64,000 nt of DNA, taken from Larus michahellis. Its lineage: Eukaryota > Chordata > Aves > Charadriiformes > Laridae. The notes under the pieces are model-generated. The model did no database searches, was not told the origin of the DNA, and was given only the letters and a program-made list of their open reading frames with translations. A program made the position numbers and the translations under genes. This document shows positions 44,745-57,253 of this stretch, one piece after another (the stretch's first letter is position 1; every line of letters begins with the position of its first letter). The stretch covers positions 6,019,967 to 6,083,966 of the forward strand of contig NC_133917.1 of NCBI RefSeq assembly GCF_964199755.1. The letters are read 5' to 3'.

Positions 44745-45170
44745 AGCACCAGGATGTGCCCTTGAGCGGGGACGCTTGCTTCAGGTTCTGCTCCTCAAGG
44801 CTGAGAGATCCCTTGCCGCAACAGAGTCTCGGTAAGTGACTAATACCACGCTAAACCTCGTAGCCATAGCTCAGTGATATAAAGGGTTGATGGCGTGGAT
44901 ACACTCCTTTAGAGGTGAACCGTTGCCCAAGTCCAGGGCTAGGAATTGGATCCAGCCGCACTCAGACTGCTCTTCAAGAAGGAGTTCAGAAAGCAAGGGG
45001 GTTGCGGCTCAACGGGAGGGTCTCCCTAACAGCTCGTCTGACCCTCGCCCCTGTGCAATAAATTATCCGGGGGACGTGGCCACGGAACCTGGTAAAGGGA
45101 TGTTACGTGCACTGCTGCCTTTGTCGAATCACTGTGTTGATGTTTCTAAATGTTTCTCTACTACTCTCAG
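44745..45170 (+). other. Element T6, 5' truncated
   Basis: Begins near CACCAGGATGTGCCCTTGAG, without the TATA region. The donor GTAAGTGA at 44,832 is intact, AATAAA lies near 45,057 and the acceptor CTACTCTCAG ends at 45,170, giving a presumed intron of 339 bp. Confidence 0.5.
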
Positions 45171-46080
45171 GACTGAAGTGAATCGCTCCACCCGCCACAA
45201 CTGCATCTTGCCTTGTCCGGCCCCGTATTGGGTTACCTCTCGCCTTGTATTGCCCTGTCATTCTTTTGGTTGCCATCTGACCCATGGTGTCATAGTAGTG
45301 CACTGCACCGTGAATTTCTTGACTGTCTGTTATTTATTTGACTGAGTGTTGCCTTGTACTGCCTTGTGTACTGCAACGTAGTGCTTTATATTGCCCTGTA
45401 ATTGCCTTGACTGCCATCCGAGACGTTTTGAGATCATACGGCAGCGTAGTGCGGGTTTTCTGGTCAGCTGTACTTTATTTGACTGCGTACTGCCTTGTGC
45501 TGCCCTGCGCGGTGTTCCGTCTCGCGTTGTCATTGTCTCGACCGACATGTGGGGTTGTTTGCCATTGTACTGCAGTGTGGTTTGGGTATCGTAGTTTACT
45601 GTTCTTCATTTGACTGTGTATTGCCTTGTACTGACCTGTATAATGTTATGTCTTGCACTGCGTTGCCCTGGCATTGTCTTGACCGACATCTGAGACTGTC
45701 TGGCATTGTACTGTACTGTATTGGGAGTCTTGTAATTTGCTCTAATGTATGTGTCTGCGAATCGGGTTGTACTGCCCTGTATACTGTAACGTGTGGCATT
45801 GTACCACCTGTCACTGGCTTAACGGTGGCTTTAGAGATTCTGTCGTAAGACTGCACTCTGTTGTGAATTTCTCTATTGGTGATTCTGTGACGCCGTATTG
45901 CCTGGCACTGCCCCGTACTGTGTTACGCTTTACGTTGTATCGCTCTGTCATTGTATTGAATGACATCTGACATGTTCTAACATACGATGGCACTGTATTG
46001 CCAATCTTTCCATTGGCTATGCTTAATTTGAGCATGTACTGATGTGTAGCGCTCTGTATAATGTCAAGTCGTGCACTGTC
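45171..46080 (+). repeat. Degenerate ~140-bp repeat, block 8
   Basis: About six units, the last before the satellite. Ends at GTCGTGCACTGTCTTGAC; 46,081-46,149 is a short unassigned junction. Confidence 0.6.
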
Positions 46081-49000
46081 TTGACTTTAAAATAGAAATT
46101 CTAGAGGCTGCTGTAGCGCCAAGTGGGAAAGGGTGGTTGTGAGATTCTGAAGGCAGCAGGAAAGCCGGCAGCCCCACGGGGCGCCGCCGCGCTAGCCCCC
46201 GAAGCATTTTCTGGTAGGGCCGCGGCTCTGGCCACAGCTCCCACGCCCGAAGAGCCAGGAGGGAAAGCCGTGCCTCGTTGGAAAGCTCTTTGGCAGCCGC
46301 TCGCGTGGCCCCACAGCCCGTGGGGCTGCGGGCTTTCCGGCGGCCGTCAGCCTCGGTGCCACCGGCGCCCACGTGGCGCCGCCGCGCCAGCCTGCGAAGC
46401 ATTTTCCGGTAGGGCTGCGTCTCTGGCCACAGCTCCCACGCCCGAAGAGCCAGGAGGGAAAGCCGTGCCTCGTTGGAAAGCTCTTTGGCAGCCGCTCATG
46501 TGGCCCCACAGCCCGTGGGGCTGCGGGCTTTCCGGCGGCTGTCAACCTCGGCGCCACCGGAGCCCACGTGTTGCCGCCGCGCCAGCCTGCGAAGCATTTT
46601 CCGGTAGGGCCGCGGCTCTGGCCACAGCTCCCACGCCCGACGAGCCAGGAGGGAAAGCCGTGCCTCGTTGGAAAGCTCTTTGGCAGCCGCTCGCGTGGCC
46701 CCACAGCCCGTGGGGCTGCGGGCTTTCTGGCGGCCGTCAGCCTCGGCGCAACCGGAGCCCACGTGGCGCCGCCGCGCCAGCCTGCGAAGCATTTTCCGGT
46801 AGGGCCGCGGCTCTGGCCACAGCTCCCACGCCCGAAGAGCCAGGAGGGAAAGCCGTGCCTCGTTGGAAAGCTCTTTGGCAGCCGCTCGCGTGGCCCCACA
46901 GCCCGTGGGGCTGCGGGCTTTCCGGCGGCCGTCAGCCTCGGCGCCACTGGCGCCCACGTGGAGCCGCCGCGCCATCCCCCGAAGCATTTTCCGGTAGGGC
47001 CGCGGCTCTGGCCACAGCTCCCACGCCCGAAGAGCCAGGAGGGAAAGCCGTGCCTCGTTGGAAAGGTCTTTGGCAGCCGCTCATGTGGCCCCACAGCCCG
47101 TGGGGCTGCGGGCTTTCCGGTGGCCGTCAGCCTCGGCGTCACCGGTGCCCACCTGGCGCCGCCGCGCCATCCCCAGAAGCATTTTCGGGTAGGGCCGCGG
47201 CTCTGGCCACAGCTCCCACGCCCGAAGAGCCAGGAGGGAAAGCCGTGCCTCGTTGGAAAGCTCTTTGGCAGCCGCTCGTGTGGCCCCACAGCCCGTGGGG
47301 CTGCGGGCTTTCTGGCGGCCGTCAGCCTCGGCGCCACCGGTGCCCACCTGGCGCTGCCGCGCCAGCCCCCGAAGCATTTTCCGGTAGGGCCGCGGCTCTG
47401 TCCACAGCTCCCACGCCCGATGAGCCGGGAGGAAATCCGTTCCTCGTTGGAACGCTCTTTGGCAGCCGCTCGCGTGGCCCCACAGCCCGTGGGGCTGCGG
47501 GCTTTGCGGCGGCCGTCAGCCTCGGCACCACCGGCACCCACCTGTTGCCGCCAGGCCAGCCTGCAAAGCATTTTCCGGTAGGGCCGCGGCTCTGGCCACA
47601 GCTCCCACGCCAAAAGAGCCAGGAGGGAAAGCCGTGCCTCGTTGGAAAGCTCTTTGGCAGCCGCTCATGTGGCCCCACAGCCCGTGGGGCTGCGGGTATT
47701 CCGGCGGCCGTCAGCCTCGGCGCCACCGGCGCCCACGTGGTGCCGCCGCGCCAGCCTGCGAAGCATTTTCCGGTAGGGCCGCGGCTCTGGCCACAGCTCC
47801 CACGCCCGAAGAGCCAGGAGGGAAAGCCGTGCCTCGTTGGAAAGCTCTTTGGCAGCCGCTCGCGTGGCCCCACAGCCCGTGGGGCTGCGGGCTTTCCGGC
47901 GGCCGTCAGCCTCGGCGCCACTGGCGCCCACCTGGCGCCGCCGCGCCAGCCTGCGAAGCATTTTCCGGTAGGGCCGCGGCTCTGGCCACAGCTCCCACGC
48001 CCAAAGAGCCAGGAGGGAAAGCCGTGCCTCGTTGGAAAGCTCTTTGGCAGCCACTCGCGTGGCCCCACAGCCCGTGGGGCTGCGGGCTTTGCGGCGGCCG
48101 TCAGCAACGTCGCCACCGGCGCCTACGTGGCGCCACCGCGCCAGCCTGCGAAGCATTTTCCGGTAGGGCCGCGTCTCTGGCCACAGCTCCCACGCCCGAA
48201 GAGCCAGGAGGGAAAGCCGTGCCTCGTTGGAAAGCTCTTTGGCAGCCACTCGCGTGGCCCCACAGCCCGTGGGGCTGCGGGCTTTCCGGCGGCCGTCAGC
48301 CTCGGTGCCACCGGCGCCCACGTGGCGCCGCCGCGCCAGCCTGCGAAGCATTTTCCGGTAGGGCCGCGGCTCTGGCCACAGCTCCCACGCCCGAAGAGCC
48401 AGGAGGGAAAGCCGTGCCTCGTTGGAAAGCTCTTTGGCAGCCGCTCGCGTGGCCCCACAGCCCGTGGGGCTGCGGGCTTTCCGGCGGCCGTCAGCCTCGG
48501 CGCCACCGGCGCCCACCTGTTGCCGCCACGCCAGCCTGCGAAGCATTTTCCGGTAGGGCCGCGTCTCTGGCCACAGCTCCCACGCCCGAAGAGCCAGGAG
48601 GGAAAGCCGTGCCTCGTTGGAAAGCTCTTTGGCAGCCGCTCGCGTGGCCCCACAGACCGTGGGGCTGCGGGCTTTGCGGCGGCCGTCAGCCTCGGCGCCA
48701 CCGGAGTCCACGTGTTGCCGCCGCGCCAGCCTGCGAAGCATTTTCCGGTAGGGCCGCGGCTCTGGCCACAGCTCCCACGCCCGAAGAGCCAGGAGGGAAA
48801 GCCGTGCATCGTTGGAAAGCTCTTTGGCAGCCGCTCGCGTGGCCCCACAGCACGTGGGGCTGCGGGGTTTCCGGCGGCCGTCAGCCTCGGCGCCACCGTC
48901 ACCCACGTGGCGTCGCCGCGCCAGCCCCCTAAGCATTTTATGGTAAGGCCGCGGCTCTGGCCACAGCTCCCACGCCCGAAGAGCCAGGAGGGAAAGCCGT

Positions 49001-50235
49001 GCCTCGTTGGAAAGCTCTTTGGCAGCCGCTCGCGTGGCCCCACAGCTCGTGGGGCTGCGGGCTTTCTGGTGGCCGTCAGCCTCGGCGCCACCGGCGCCCA
49101 CCTGTTGCCGCCACGCCAGCCTGCGAAGCATTTTCCGGTAGGGCCGCGTCTCTGGCCACAGCTCCCACGCCCGAAGAGCCAGGAGGGAAAGCCGTGCCTC
49201 GTTGGAAAGCTCTTTGGCAGCCGCTCGCGTGGCCCCACAGACCGTGGGGCTGCGGGCTTTGCGGCGGCCGTCAGCCTCGGCGCCACCGGAGCCCACGTGT
49301 TGCCGCCGCGCCAGCCTGCGAAGCATTTTCCGGTAGGGCCGCGGCTCTGGCCACAGCTCCCACGCCCGAAGAGCCAGGAGGGAAAGCCGTGCATCGTTGG
49401 AAAGCTCTTTGGCAGCCGCTCGCGTGGCCCCACAGCACGTGGGGCTGCGGGGTTTCCGGCGGCCGTCAGCCTCGGCGCCACCGTCACCCACGTGGCGTCG
49501 CCGCGCCAGCCCCCTAAGCATTTTATGGTAAGGCCGCGGCTCTGGCCACAGCTCCCACGCCCGAAGAGCCAGGAGGGAAAGCCGTGCCTCGTTGGAAAGC
49601 TCTTTGGCAGCCGCTCGCGTGGCCCCACAGCCCGTGGGGCTGCGGGCTTTCTGGTGGCCGTCAGCCTCGGCGCCACCGGCGCCCACCTGTTGCCGCCACG
49701 CCAGCCTGCGAAGCATTTTCCGGTAGGGCCGCGTCTCTGGCCACAGCTCCCACGCCCGAAGAGCCAGGAGGGAAAGCCGTGCCTCGTTGGAAAGCTCTTT
49801 GGCAGCCGCTCGCGTGGCCCCACAGCCCGTGGGGCTGCGGGCTTTCCGGCGGCCGTCAGCCTCGGCGCCACCGGCGCCCACGTGGTGCCGCCGCGCCATC
49901 CCCCGAAGCATTTTATGGTAAGGCCGCGGCTCTGGCCACAGCTCCCACGCCCGAAGAGCCAGGAGGGAAAGCCGTGCCTCGTTGGAAAGCTCTTTGGCAG
50001 CCGCTCGCGTGGCCCCACAGCCCGTGGGGCTGCGGGCTTTCGGGCGGCCGTCAGCCTCGGCGCCACCGGCGCCCACGTGTTGCCGCCGCGCCAGCCTGCG
50101 AAGCATTTTCCGGTAGGGCCGCGGCTCTGGCCACAGCTCCCACGCCCGAAGAGCCAGGAGGGAAAGCCGTGCCTCGTTGGAAAGCTCTTTGGCAGCCGCT
50201 CGCGTGGCCCCACAGCCCGTGGGGCTGCGGGCTTT

Positions 50236-53200
50236 CCAGCGGCCGCCAGGTCGGCGCCACGGGCGCCCACCTGGCGCCGCCGCGACAGCCTGCGAAGCAT
50301 TTTCCGGTAGGGCCGCGGCTCTGGCCACAGCTCCCACGCCCGAAGAGCCAGGAGGGAAAGCCGTGCCTCGTTGGAAAGCTCTTTGGCAGCCGCTCGCGTG
50401 GCCCCACAGCCCGTGGGGCTGCGGGCTTTGCGGCGGCCGTCAGCCTCGGCGCCACCGTCGCCTACGTAGCGCTGCCGCACCAGCCTGCGAAGCATTTTCC
50501 GGTAGGGCCGCGGCTCTGGCCACAGCTCCCACGCCCGAAGAGCTAGGAGGGAAAGCCGTGCCTCGTTGGAAAGCTCTTTGGCAGCCGCTCGCGTGGCCCC
50601 ACAGCCCGTGGGGCTGCGGGCTTTCGGGCGGCCGTCAGCCTCGGCGCCACTGGTGCCCACCTGGCGCTGCCGCGCCAGCCCCCGAAGGATTTTCCGGTAG
50701 AGCCGCGGCTCTGGCCACAGCTCCCACGCCCGAAGAGCCAGGAGGGAAAGCCGTGCCTCGTTGGAAAGCTCTTTGGCAGCCGCTCGCGTGGCCCCACAGC
50801 CCGTGGGGCTGCGGGCTTTCCGGCGGCCGTCAGCCTCGGCGCCACGGGCGCCCATCTGGCGCCGCCGCACCAGCCTGCGAAGCATTTTCCGGTAGGGCCG
50901 CGGCTCTGGCCACAGCTCCCACGCCCGAAGAGCCAGGAGGAAAAGCCGTGCCTGGTTGGAAAGCTCTTTGGCAGCCGCTCGCGTGGCCCCACAGCCCGTG
51001 GGGCTGCGGGCTTTGCGGCGGCCGTGAGCCTCGGCGCCACCGGCGCCCACCTGTTGCCGCCACGCCAGCCTGCGAAGCATTTTCCGGTAGGGCCGCGGCT
51101 CTGGCCACAGCTCCCACGCCCAAAGAGCCAGGAGGGAAAGCCGTGCCTCGTTGGAAAGCTCTTTGGCAGCCGCTCGCGTGGCCCCACAGCCCGTGGGGCT
51201 GCGGGCTTTCCGGCGGCCATCAGCCTCGGCGCCAGCGGCGCCCACCTGGCGCTGCCGCGCCAGCCTGCGAAGCATTTTCCGGTAGGGCTGTGGCTCTGGC
51301 CACAGCTCCCACGCCCGAAGAGCCAGGAGGGAAAGCCGTGCCTCGTTGGAAAGCTCTTTGGCAGCCGCTCGCGTGGCCCCACAGCCCGTGGGGCTGCAGG
51401 CTTTCCGGCGGACGTCAGCCTCGGCGCCACCGGCGCCTACGTAACGCTGCCGCGCCAGCCTGCGAAGCATTTTCCGGTAGGGCCGCGGCTCTGGCCACAG
51501 CTCCCACGCCCGAAGAGCCAGGAGGGAAAGCCGTGCCTCGTTGGAAAGCTCTTTGGCAGCCGCTCGCGTGGCCCCACAGCCTGTGGGGCTGCGGGCTTTG
51601 CGGCGGCCGTCAGCTTCGGCGCCACGGGCGCCCACCTGGCGCCGCTGCGCCAGCCTGCGAAGCATTTTCCGGTAGGGCCACGGCTCTGGCCACAGCTCCC
51701 ACGCCCGAAGAGCCAGGAGGGAAAGCCGTGCCTCGTTGGAAATCTCTTTGGCAGCCGCTCGAGTGGCCCTACACACCGTGGGGCTGCGGGCTTTGCGGCG
51801 GCCGTCTGCCTCGGCGCCACCGTCGCCTACGTAGCGCTGCCGCACCAGCCTGCGAAGCATTTTCCGGTAGGGCCGCGGCTCTGGCCACAGCTCCCACGCC
51901 CGAAGAGCCAGGAGGGAAAGCCGTGCCTCGTTGGAAAGCTCTTTGGCAGCCGCTCGCGTGGCCCCACACACCGTGGGGCTGCGGGCTTTCCGGCGGCCGT
52001 CAGCCTCGGTGCCACCGGCGCCCACCTGGCGCCGCCGCGCCAGCCTGCGAAGCATTTTCCAGTAGGGTCGCGGCTCTGGCGACAGCTCCCACACCCAAAG
52101 AGCCAGGAGGGAAAGCCGTGCCTCGTTGGAAAGCTCTTTGGCAGCCGCTCGCGTGGCCCCACAGCCCGTGGGGCTGCGGGCTTTGCGGCGGCCGTCAGCC
52201 TCGGCGCCACCGGCGCCCACGTGTTGCCGCCGCGCCAGCCTGCGAAGCATTTTCCGGTAGGGCCGCGTCTCTGGCCACAGCTCCCACGCCCGAAGAGCCA
52301 GGAGGGAAAGCCGTGCCTCGTTGGAAAGCTCTTTGGCAGCCGCTCGCGTGGCCCCACAGCCCGTGGGGCTGTGGGCTTTGCGGTGGCCGTCAGCCTCGGC
52401 GCCACCGGCGCCCACGTGGCGTCGCCGCGCCAGCCCCCGAAGCATTTTATGGTAAGGCCGCGGCTCTGGCCACAGCTCCCACGCCCGAAGAGCCAGGAGG
52501 GAAAGCCGTGCCTCGTTGGAAAGCTCTTTGGCAGCCGCTCGCGTGGCCCCACAGCCCATGGGGCTGCGGGCTTTCTGGCGGCCGTCAGCCTCGGCGCCAC
52601 CGGCGCCCACGTGTTGCCGCCGCGCCAGCCTGCGAAGCATTTTCCGGTAGGGCCGCGTCTCTGGCCACAGCTCCCACGCCTGAAGAGCCAGGAGGGAAAG
52701 CCGTGCCTCGTTGGAAAGCTCTTTGGCAGCCGCTCGCGTGGCCCCACAGACCGTGGGGCTGCGGGCTTTCCGGTGGCCGTCAGCCTCGGCGCCACCGGCG
52801 CCCACGTGGCGCCGCCGCGCCATCCCCCGAAGCATTTTATTGTAAGGTCGCGTCTCTGGCCACAGCTCCCACGCCCGAAGAGCCAGGAGGGAAAGCCGTG
52901 CCTCGTTGGAAAGCTCTTTGGCAGCCGCTCGCGTGGCCCCACAGCCCGTGGGGCTGCGGGCTTTCGGGCGGCCGTCAGCCTCGGCGCCACCGGCGCCCAC
53001 GTGTTGCCGCCGCGCCAGCCTGCGAAGCATTTTCCGGTAGGGCCGCGGCTCTGGCCACAGCTCCCACTCCCGAAGAGCCAGGAGGGAAAGCCGTGCCTCG
53101 TTGGAAAGCTCTTTGGCAGCCGCTCGCGTGGCCCCACAGACCGTGGGGCTGCGGGCTTTGCGGCGGCCGTCAGCCTCGGCGCCACCGGAGCCCACGTGTT

Positions 53201-53354
53201 GCCGCCGCGCCAGCCTGCGAAGCATTTTCCGGTAGGGCCGCGGCTCTGGCCACAGCTCCCACGCCCGAAGAGCCAGGAGGGAAAGCCGTGCCTCGTTGGA
53301 AAGCTCTTTGGCAGCCGCTCGCGTGGCCCCACAGCCCGTGGGGCTGCGGGCTTT
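50236..53354 (+). repeat. Higher-order repeat unit 1, 16 monomers
   Basis: Defined from one CCAGCGGCCGCCAGGTCGG marker to the next, 3,119 bp. This equals 16 x 195 minus one base, the missing base being in the marker monomer itself. 50,543-51,430 and 53,662-54,549 translate identically, as do 50,830-51,123 and 53,949-54,242. Confidence 0.85.
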
Positions 53355-56300
53355 CCAGCGGCCGCCAGGTCGGCGCCACGGGCGCCCACCTGGCGCCGCC
53401 GCGACAGCCTGCGAAGCATTTTCCGGTAGGGCCGCGGCTCTGGCCACAGCTCCCACGCCCGAAGAGCCAGGAGGGAAAGCCGTGCCTCGTTGGAAAGCTC
53501 TTTGGCAGCCGCTCGCGTGGCCCCACAGCCCGTGGGGCTGCGGGCTTTGCGGCGGCCGTCAGCCTCGGCGCCACCGTCGCCTACGTAGCGCTGCCGCACC
53601 AGCCTGCGAAGCATTTTCCGGTAGGGCCGCGGCTCTGGCCACAGCTCCCACGCCCGAAGAGCTAGGAGGGAAAGCCGTGCCTCGTTGGAAAGCTCTTTGG
53701 CAGCCGCTCGCGTGGCCCCACAGCCCGTGGGGCTGCGGGCTTTCGGGCGGCCGTCAGCCTCGGCGCCACTGGTGCCCACCTGGCGCTGCCGCGCCAGCCC
53801 CCGAAGGATTTTCCGGTAGAGCCGCGGCTCTGGCCACAGCTCCCACGCCCGAAGAGCCAGGAGGGAAAGCCGTGCCTCGTTGGAAAGCTCTTTGGCAGCC
53901 GCTCGCGTGGCCCCACAGCCCGTGGGGCTGCGGGCTTTCCGGCGGCCGTCAGCCTCGGCGCCACGGGCGCCCATCTGGCGCCGCCGCACCAGCCTGCGAA
54001 GCATTTTCCGGTAGGGCCGCGGCTCTGGCCACAGCTCCCACGCCCGAAGAGCCAGGAGGAAAAGCCGTGCCTGGTTGGAAAGCTCTTTGGCAGCCGCTCG
54101 CGTGGCCCCACAGCCCGTGGGGCTGCGGGCTTTGCGGCGGCCGTGAGCCTCGGCGCCACCGGCGCCCACCTGTTGCCGCCACGCCAGCCTGCGAAGCATT
54201 TTCCGGTAGGGCCGCGGCTCTGGCCACAGCTCCCACGCCCAAAGAGCCAGGAGGGAAAGCCGTGCCTCGTTGGAAAGCTCTTTGGCAGCCGCTCGCGTGG
54301 CCCCACAGCCCGTGGGGCTGCGGGCTTTCCGGCGGCCATCAGCCTCGGCGCCAGCGGCGCCCACCTGGCGCTGCCGCGCCAGCCTGCGAAGCATTTTCCG
54401 GTAGGGCTGTGGCTCTGGCCACAGCTCCCACGCCCGAAGAGCCAGGAGGGAAAGCCGTGCCTCGTTGGAAAGCTCTTTGGCAGCCGCTCGCGTGGCCCCA
54501 CAGCCCGTGGGGCTGCAGGCTTTCCGGCGGACGTCAGCCTCGGCGCCACCGGCGCCTACGTAACGCTGCCGCGCCAGCCTGCGAAGCATTTTCCGGTAGG
54601 GCCGCGGCTCTGGCCACAGCTCCCACGCCCGAAGAGCCAGGAGGGAAAGCCGTGCCTCGTTGGAAAGCTCTTTGGCAGCCGCTCGCGTGGCCCCACAGCC
54701 TGTGGGGCTGCGGGCTTTGCGGCGGCCGTCAGCTTCGGCGCCACGGGCGCCCACCTGGCGCCGCTGCGCCAGCCTGCGAAGCATTTTCCGGTAGGGCCAC
54801 GGCTCTGGCCACAGCTCCCACGCCCGAAGAGCCAGGAGGGAAAGCCGTGCCTCGTTGGAAATCTCTTTGGCAGCCGCTCGAGTGGCCCTACACACCGTGG
54901 GGCTGCGGGCTTTGCGGCGGCCGTCTGCCTCGGCGCCACCGTCGCCTACGTAGCGCTGCCGCACCAGCCTGCGAAGCATTTTCCGGTAGGGCCGCGGCTC
55001 TGGCCACAGCTCCCACGCCCGAAGAGCCAGGAGGGAAAGCCGTGCCTCGTTGGAAAGCTCTTTGGCAGCCGCTCGCGTGGCCCCACACACCGTGGGGCTG
55101 CGGGCTTTCCGGCGGCCGTCAGCCTCGGTGCCACCGGCGCCCACCTGGCGCCGCCGCGCCAGCCTGCGAAGCATTTTCCAGTAGGGTCGCGGCTCTGGCG
55201 ACAGCTCCCACACCCAAAGAGCCAGGAGGGAAAGCCGTGCCTCGTTGGAAAGCTCTTTGGCAGCCGCTCGCGTGGCCCCACAGCCCGTGGGGCTGCGGGC
55301 TTTGCGGCGGCCGTCAGCCTCGGCGCCACCGGCGCCCACGTGTTGCCGCCGCGCCAGCCTGCGAAGCATTTTCCGGTAGGGCCGCGTCTCTGGCCACAGC
55401 TCCCACGCCCGAAGAGCCAGGAGGGAAAGCCGTGCCTCGTTGGAAAGCTCTTTGGCAGCCGCTCGCGTGGCCCCACAGCCCGTGGGGCTGTGGGCTTTGC
55501 GGTGGCCGTCAGCCTCGGCGCCACCGGCGCCCACGTGGCGTCGCCGCGCCAGCCCCCGAAGCATTTTATGGTAAGGCCGCGGCTCTGGCCACAGCTCCCA
55601 CGCCCGAAGAGCCAGGAGGGAAAGCCGTGCCTCGTTGGAAAGCTCTTTGGCAGCCGCTCGCGTGGCCCCACAGCCCATGGGGCTGCGGGCTTTCTGGCGG
55701 CCGTCAGCCTCGGCGCCACCGGCGCCCACGTGTTGCCGCCGCGCCAGCCTGCGAAGCATTTTCCGGTAGGGCCGCGTCTCTGGCCACAGCTCCCACGCCT
55801 GAAGAGCCAGGAGGGAAAGCCGTGCCTCGTTGGAAAGCTCTTTGGCAGCCGCTCGCGTGGCCCCACAGACCGTGGGGCTGCGGGCTTTCCGGTGGCCGTC
55901 AGCCTCGGCGCCACCGGCGCCCACGTGGCGCCGCCGCGCCATCCCCCGAAGCATTTTATTGTAAGGTCGCGTCTCTGGCCACAGCTCCCACGCCCGAAGA
56001 GCCAGGAGGGAAAGCCGTGCCTCGTTGGAAAGCTCTTTGGCAGCCGCTCGCGTGGCCCCACAGCCCGTGGGGCTGCGGGCTTTCGGGCGGCCGTCAGCCT
56101 CGGCGCCACCGGCGCCCACGTGTTGCCGCCGCGCCAGCCTGCGAAGCATTTTCCGGTAGGGCCGCGGCTCTGGCCACAGCTCCCACTCCCGAAGAGCCAG
56201 GAGGGAAAGCCGTGCCTCGTTGGAAAGCTCTTTGGCAGCCGCTCGCGTGGCCCCACAGACCGTGGGGCTGCGGGCTTTGCGGCGGCCGTCAGCCTCGGCG

Positions 56301-57253
56301 CCACCGGAGCCCACGTGTTGCCGCCGCGCCAGCCTGCGAAGCATTTTCCGGTAGGGCCGCGGCTCTGGCCACAGCTCCCACGCCCGAAGAGCCAGGAGGG
56401 AAAGCCGTGCATCGTTGGAAAGCTCTTTGGCAGCCGCTCGCGTGGCCCCACAGCACGTGGGGCTGCGGGGTTTCCGGCGGCCGTCAGCCTCGGCGCCACC
56501 GTCACCCACGTGGCGTCGCCGCGCCAGCCCCCTAAGCATTTTATGGTAAGGCCGCGGCTCTGGCCACAGCTCCCACGCCCGAAGAGCCAGGAGGGAAAGC
56601 CGTGCCTCGTTGGAAAGCTCTTTGGCAGCCGCTCGCGTGGCCCCACAGCCCGTGGGGCTGCGGGCTTTCTGGTGGCCGTCAGCCTCGGCGCCACCGGCGC
56701 CCACCTGTTGCCGCCACGCCAGCCTGCGAAGCATTTTCCGGTAGGGCCGCGTCTCTGGCCACAGCTCCCACGCCCGAAGAGCCAGGAGGGAAAGCCGTGC
56801 CTCGTTGGAAAGCTCTTTGGCAGCCGCTCGCGTGGCCCCACAGACCGTGGGGCTGCGGGCTTTCCGGCGGCCGTCAGCCTCGGCGCCACCGGCGCCCACG
56901 TGGCGCCGCCGCGCCATCCCCCGAAGCATTTTATGGTAAGGCCGCGGCTCTGGCCACAGCTCCCACGCCCGAAGAGCCAGGAGGGAAAGCCGTGCCTCGT
57001 TGGAAAGCTCTTTGGCAGCCGCTCGCGTGGCCCCACAGCCCGTGGGGCTGCGGGCTTTCGGGCGGCCGTCAGCCTCGGCGCCACCGGCGCCCACGTGTTG
57101 CCGCCGCGCCAGCCTGCGAAGCATTTTCCGGTAGGGCCGCGGCTCTGGCCACAGCTCCCACGCCTGAAGAGCCAGGAGGGAAAGCCGTGCCTCGTTGGAA
57201 AGCTCTTTGGCAGCCGCTCGCGTGGCCCCACAGCCCGTGGGGCTGCGGGCTTT
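53355..57253 (+). repeat. Higher-order repeat unit 2, 20 monomers
   Basis: 3,899 bp (20 x 195 minus 1). The first 15-16 monomers repeat unit 1. The extra monomers (about 56,390-57,190) are of the ATGGTAAGG-bearing trimer type also seen at 48.9-50.0 kb. Confidence 0.85.

Noticed and set aside
44860-44935. tRNA-like sequence in T elements (TAGCTCAGTGAT resembles an A box)
   Set aside because: The last two A-box bases do not match, no B box follows at the right distance, and no cloverleaf could be drawn.
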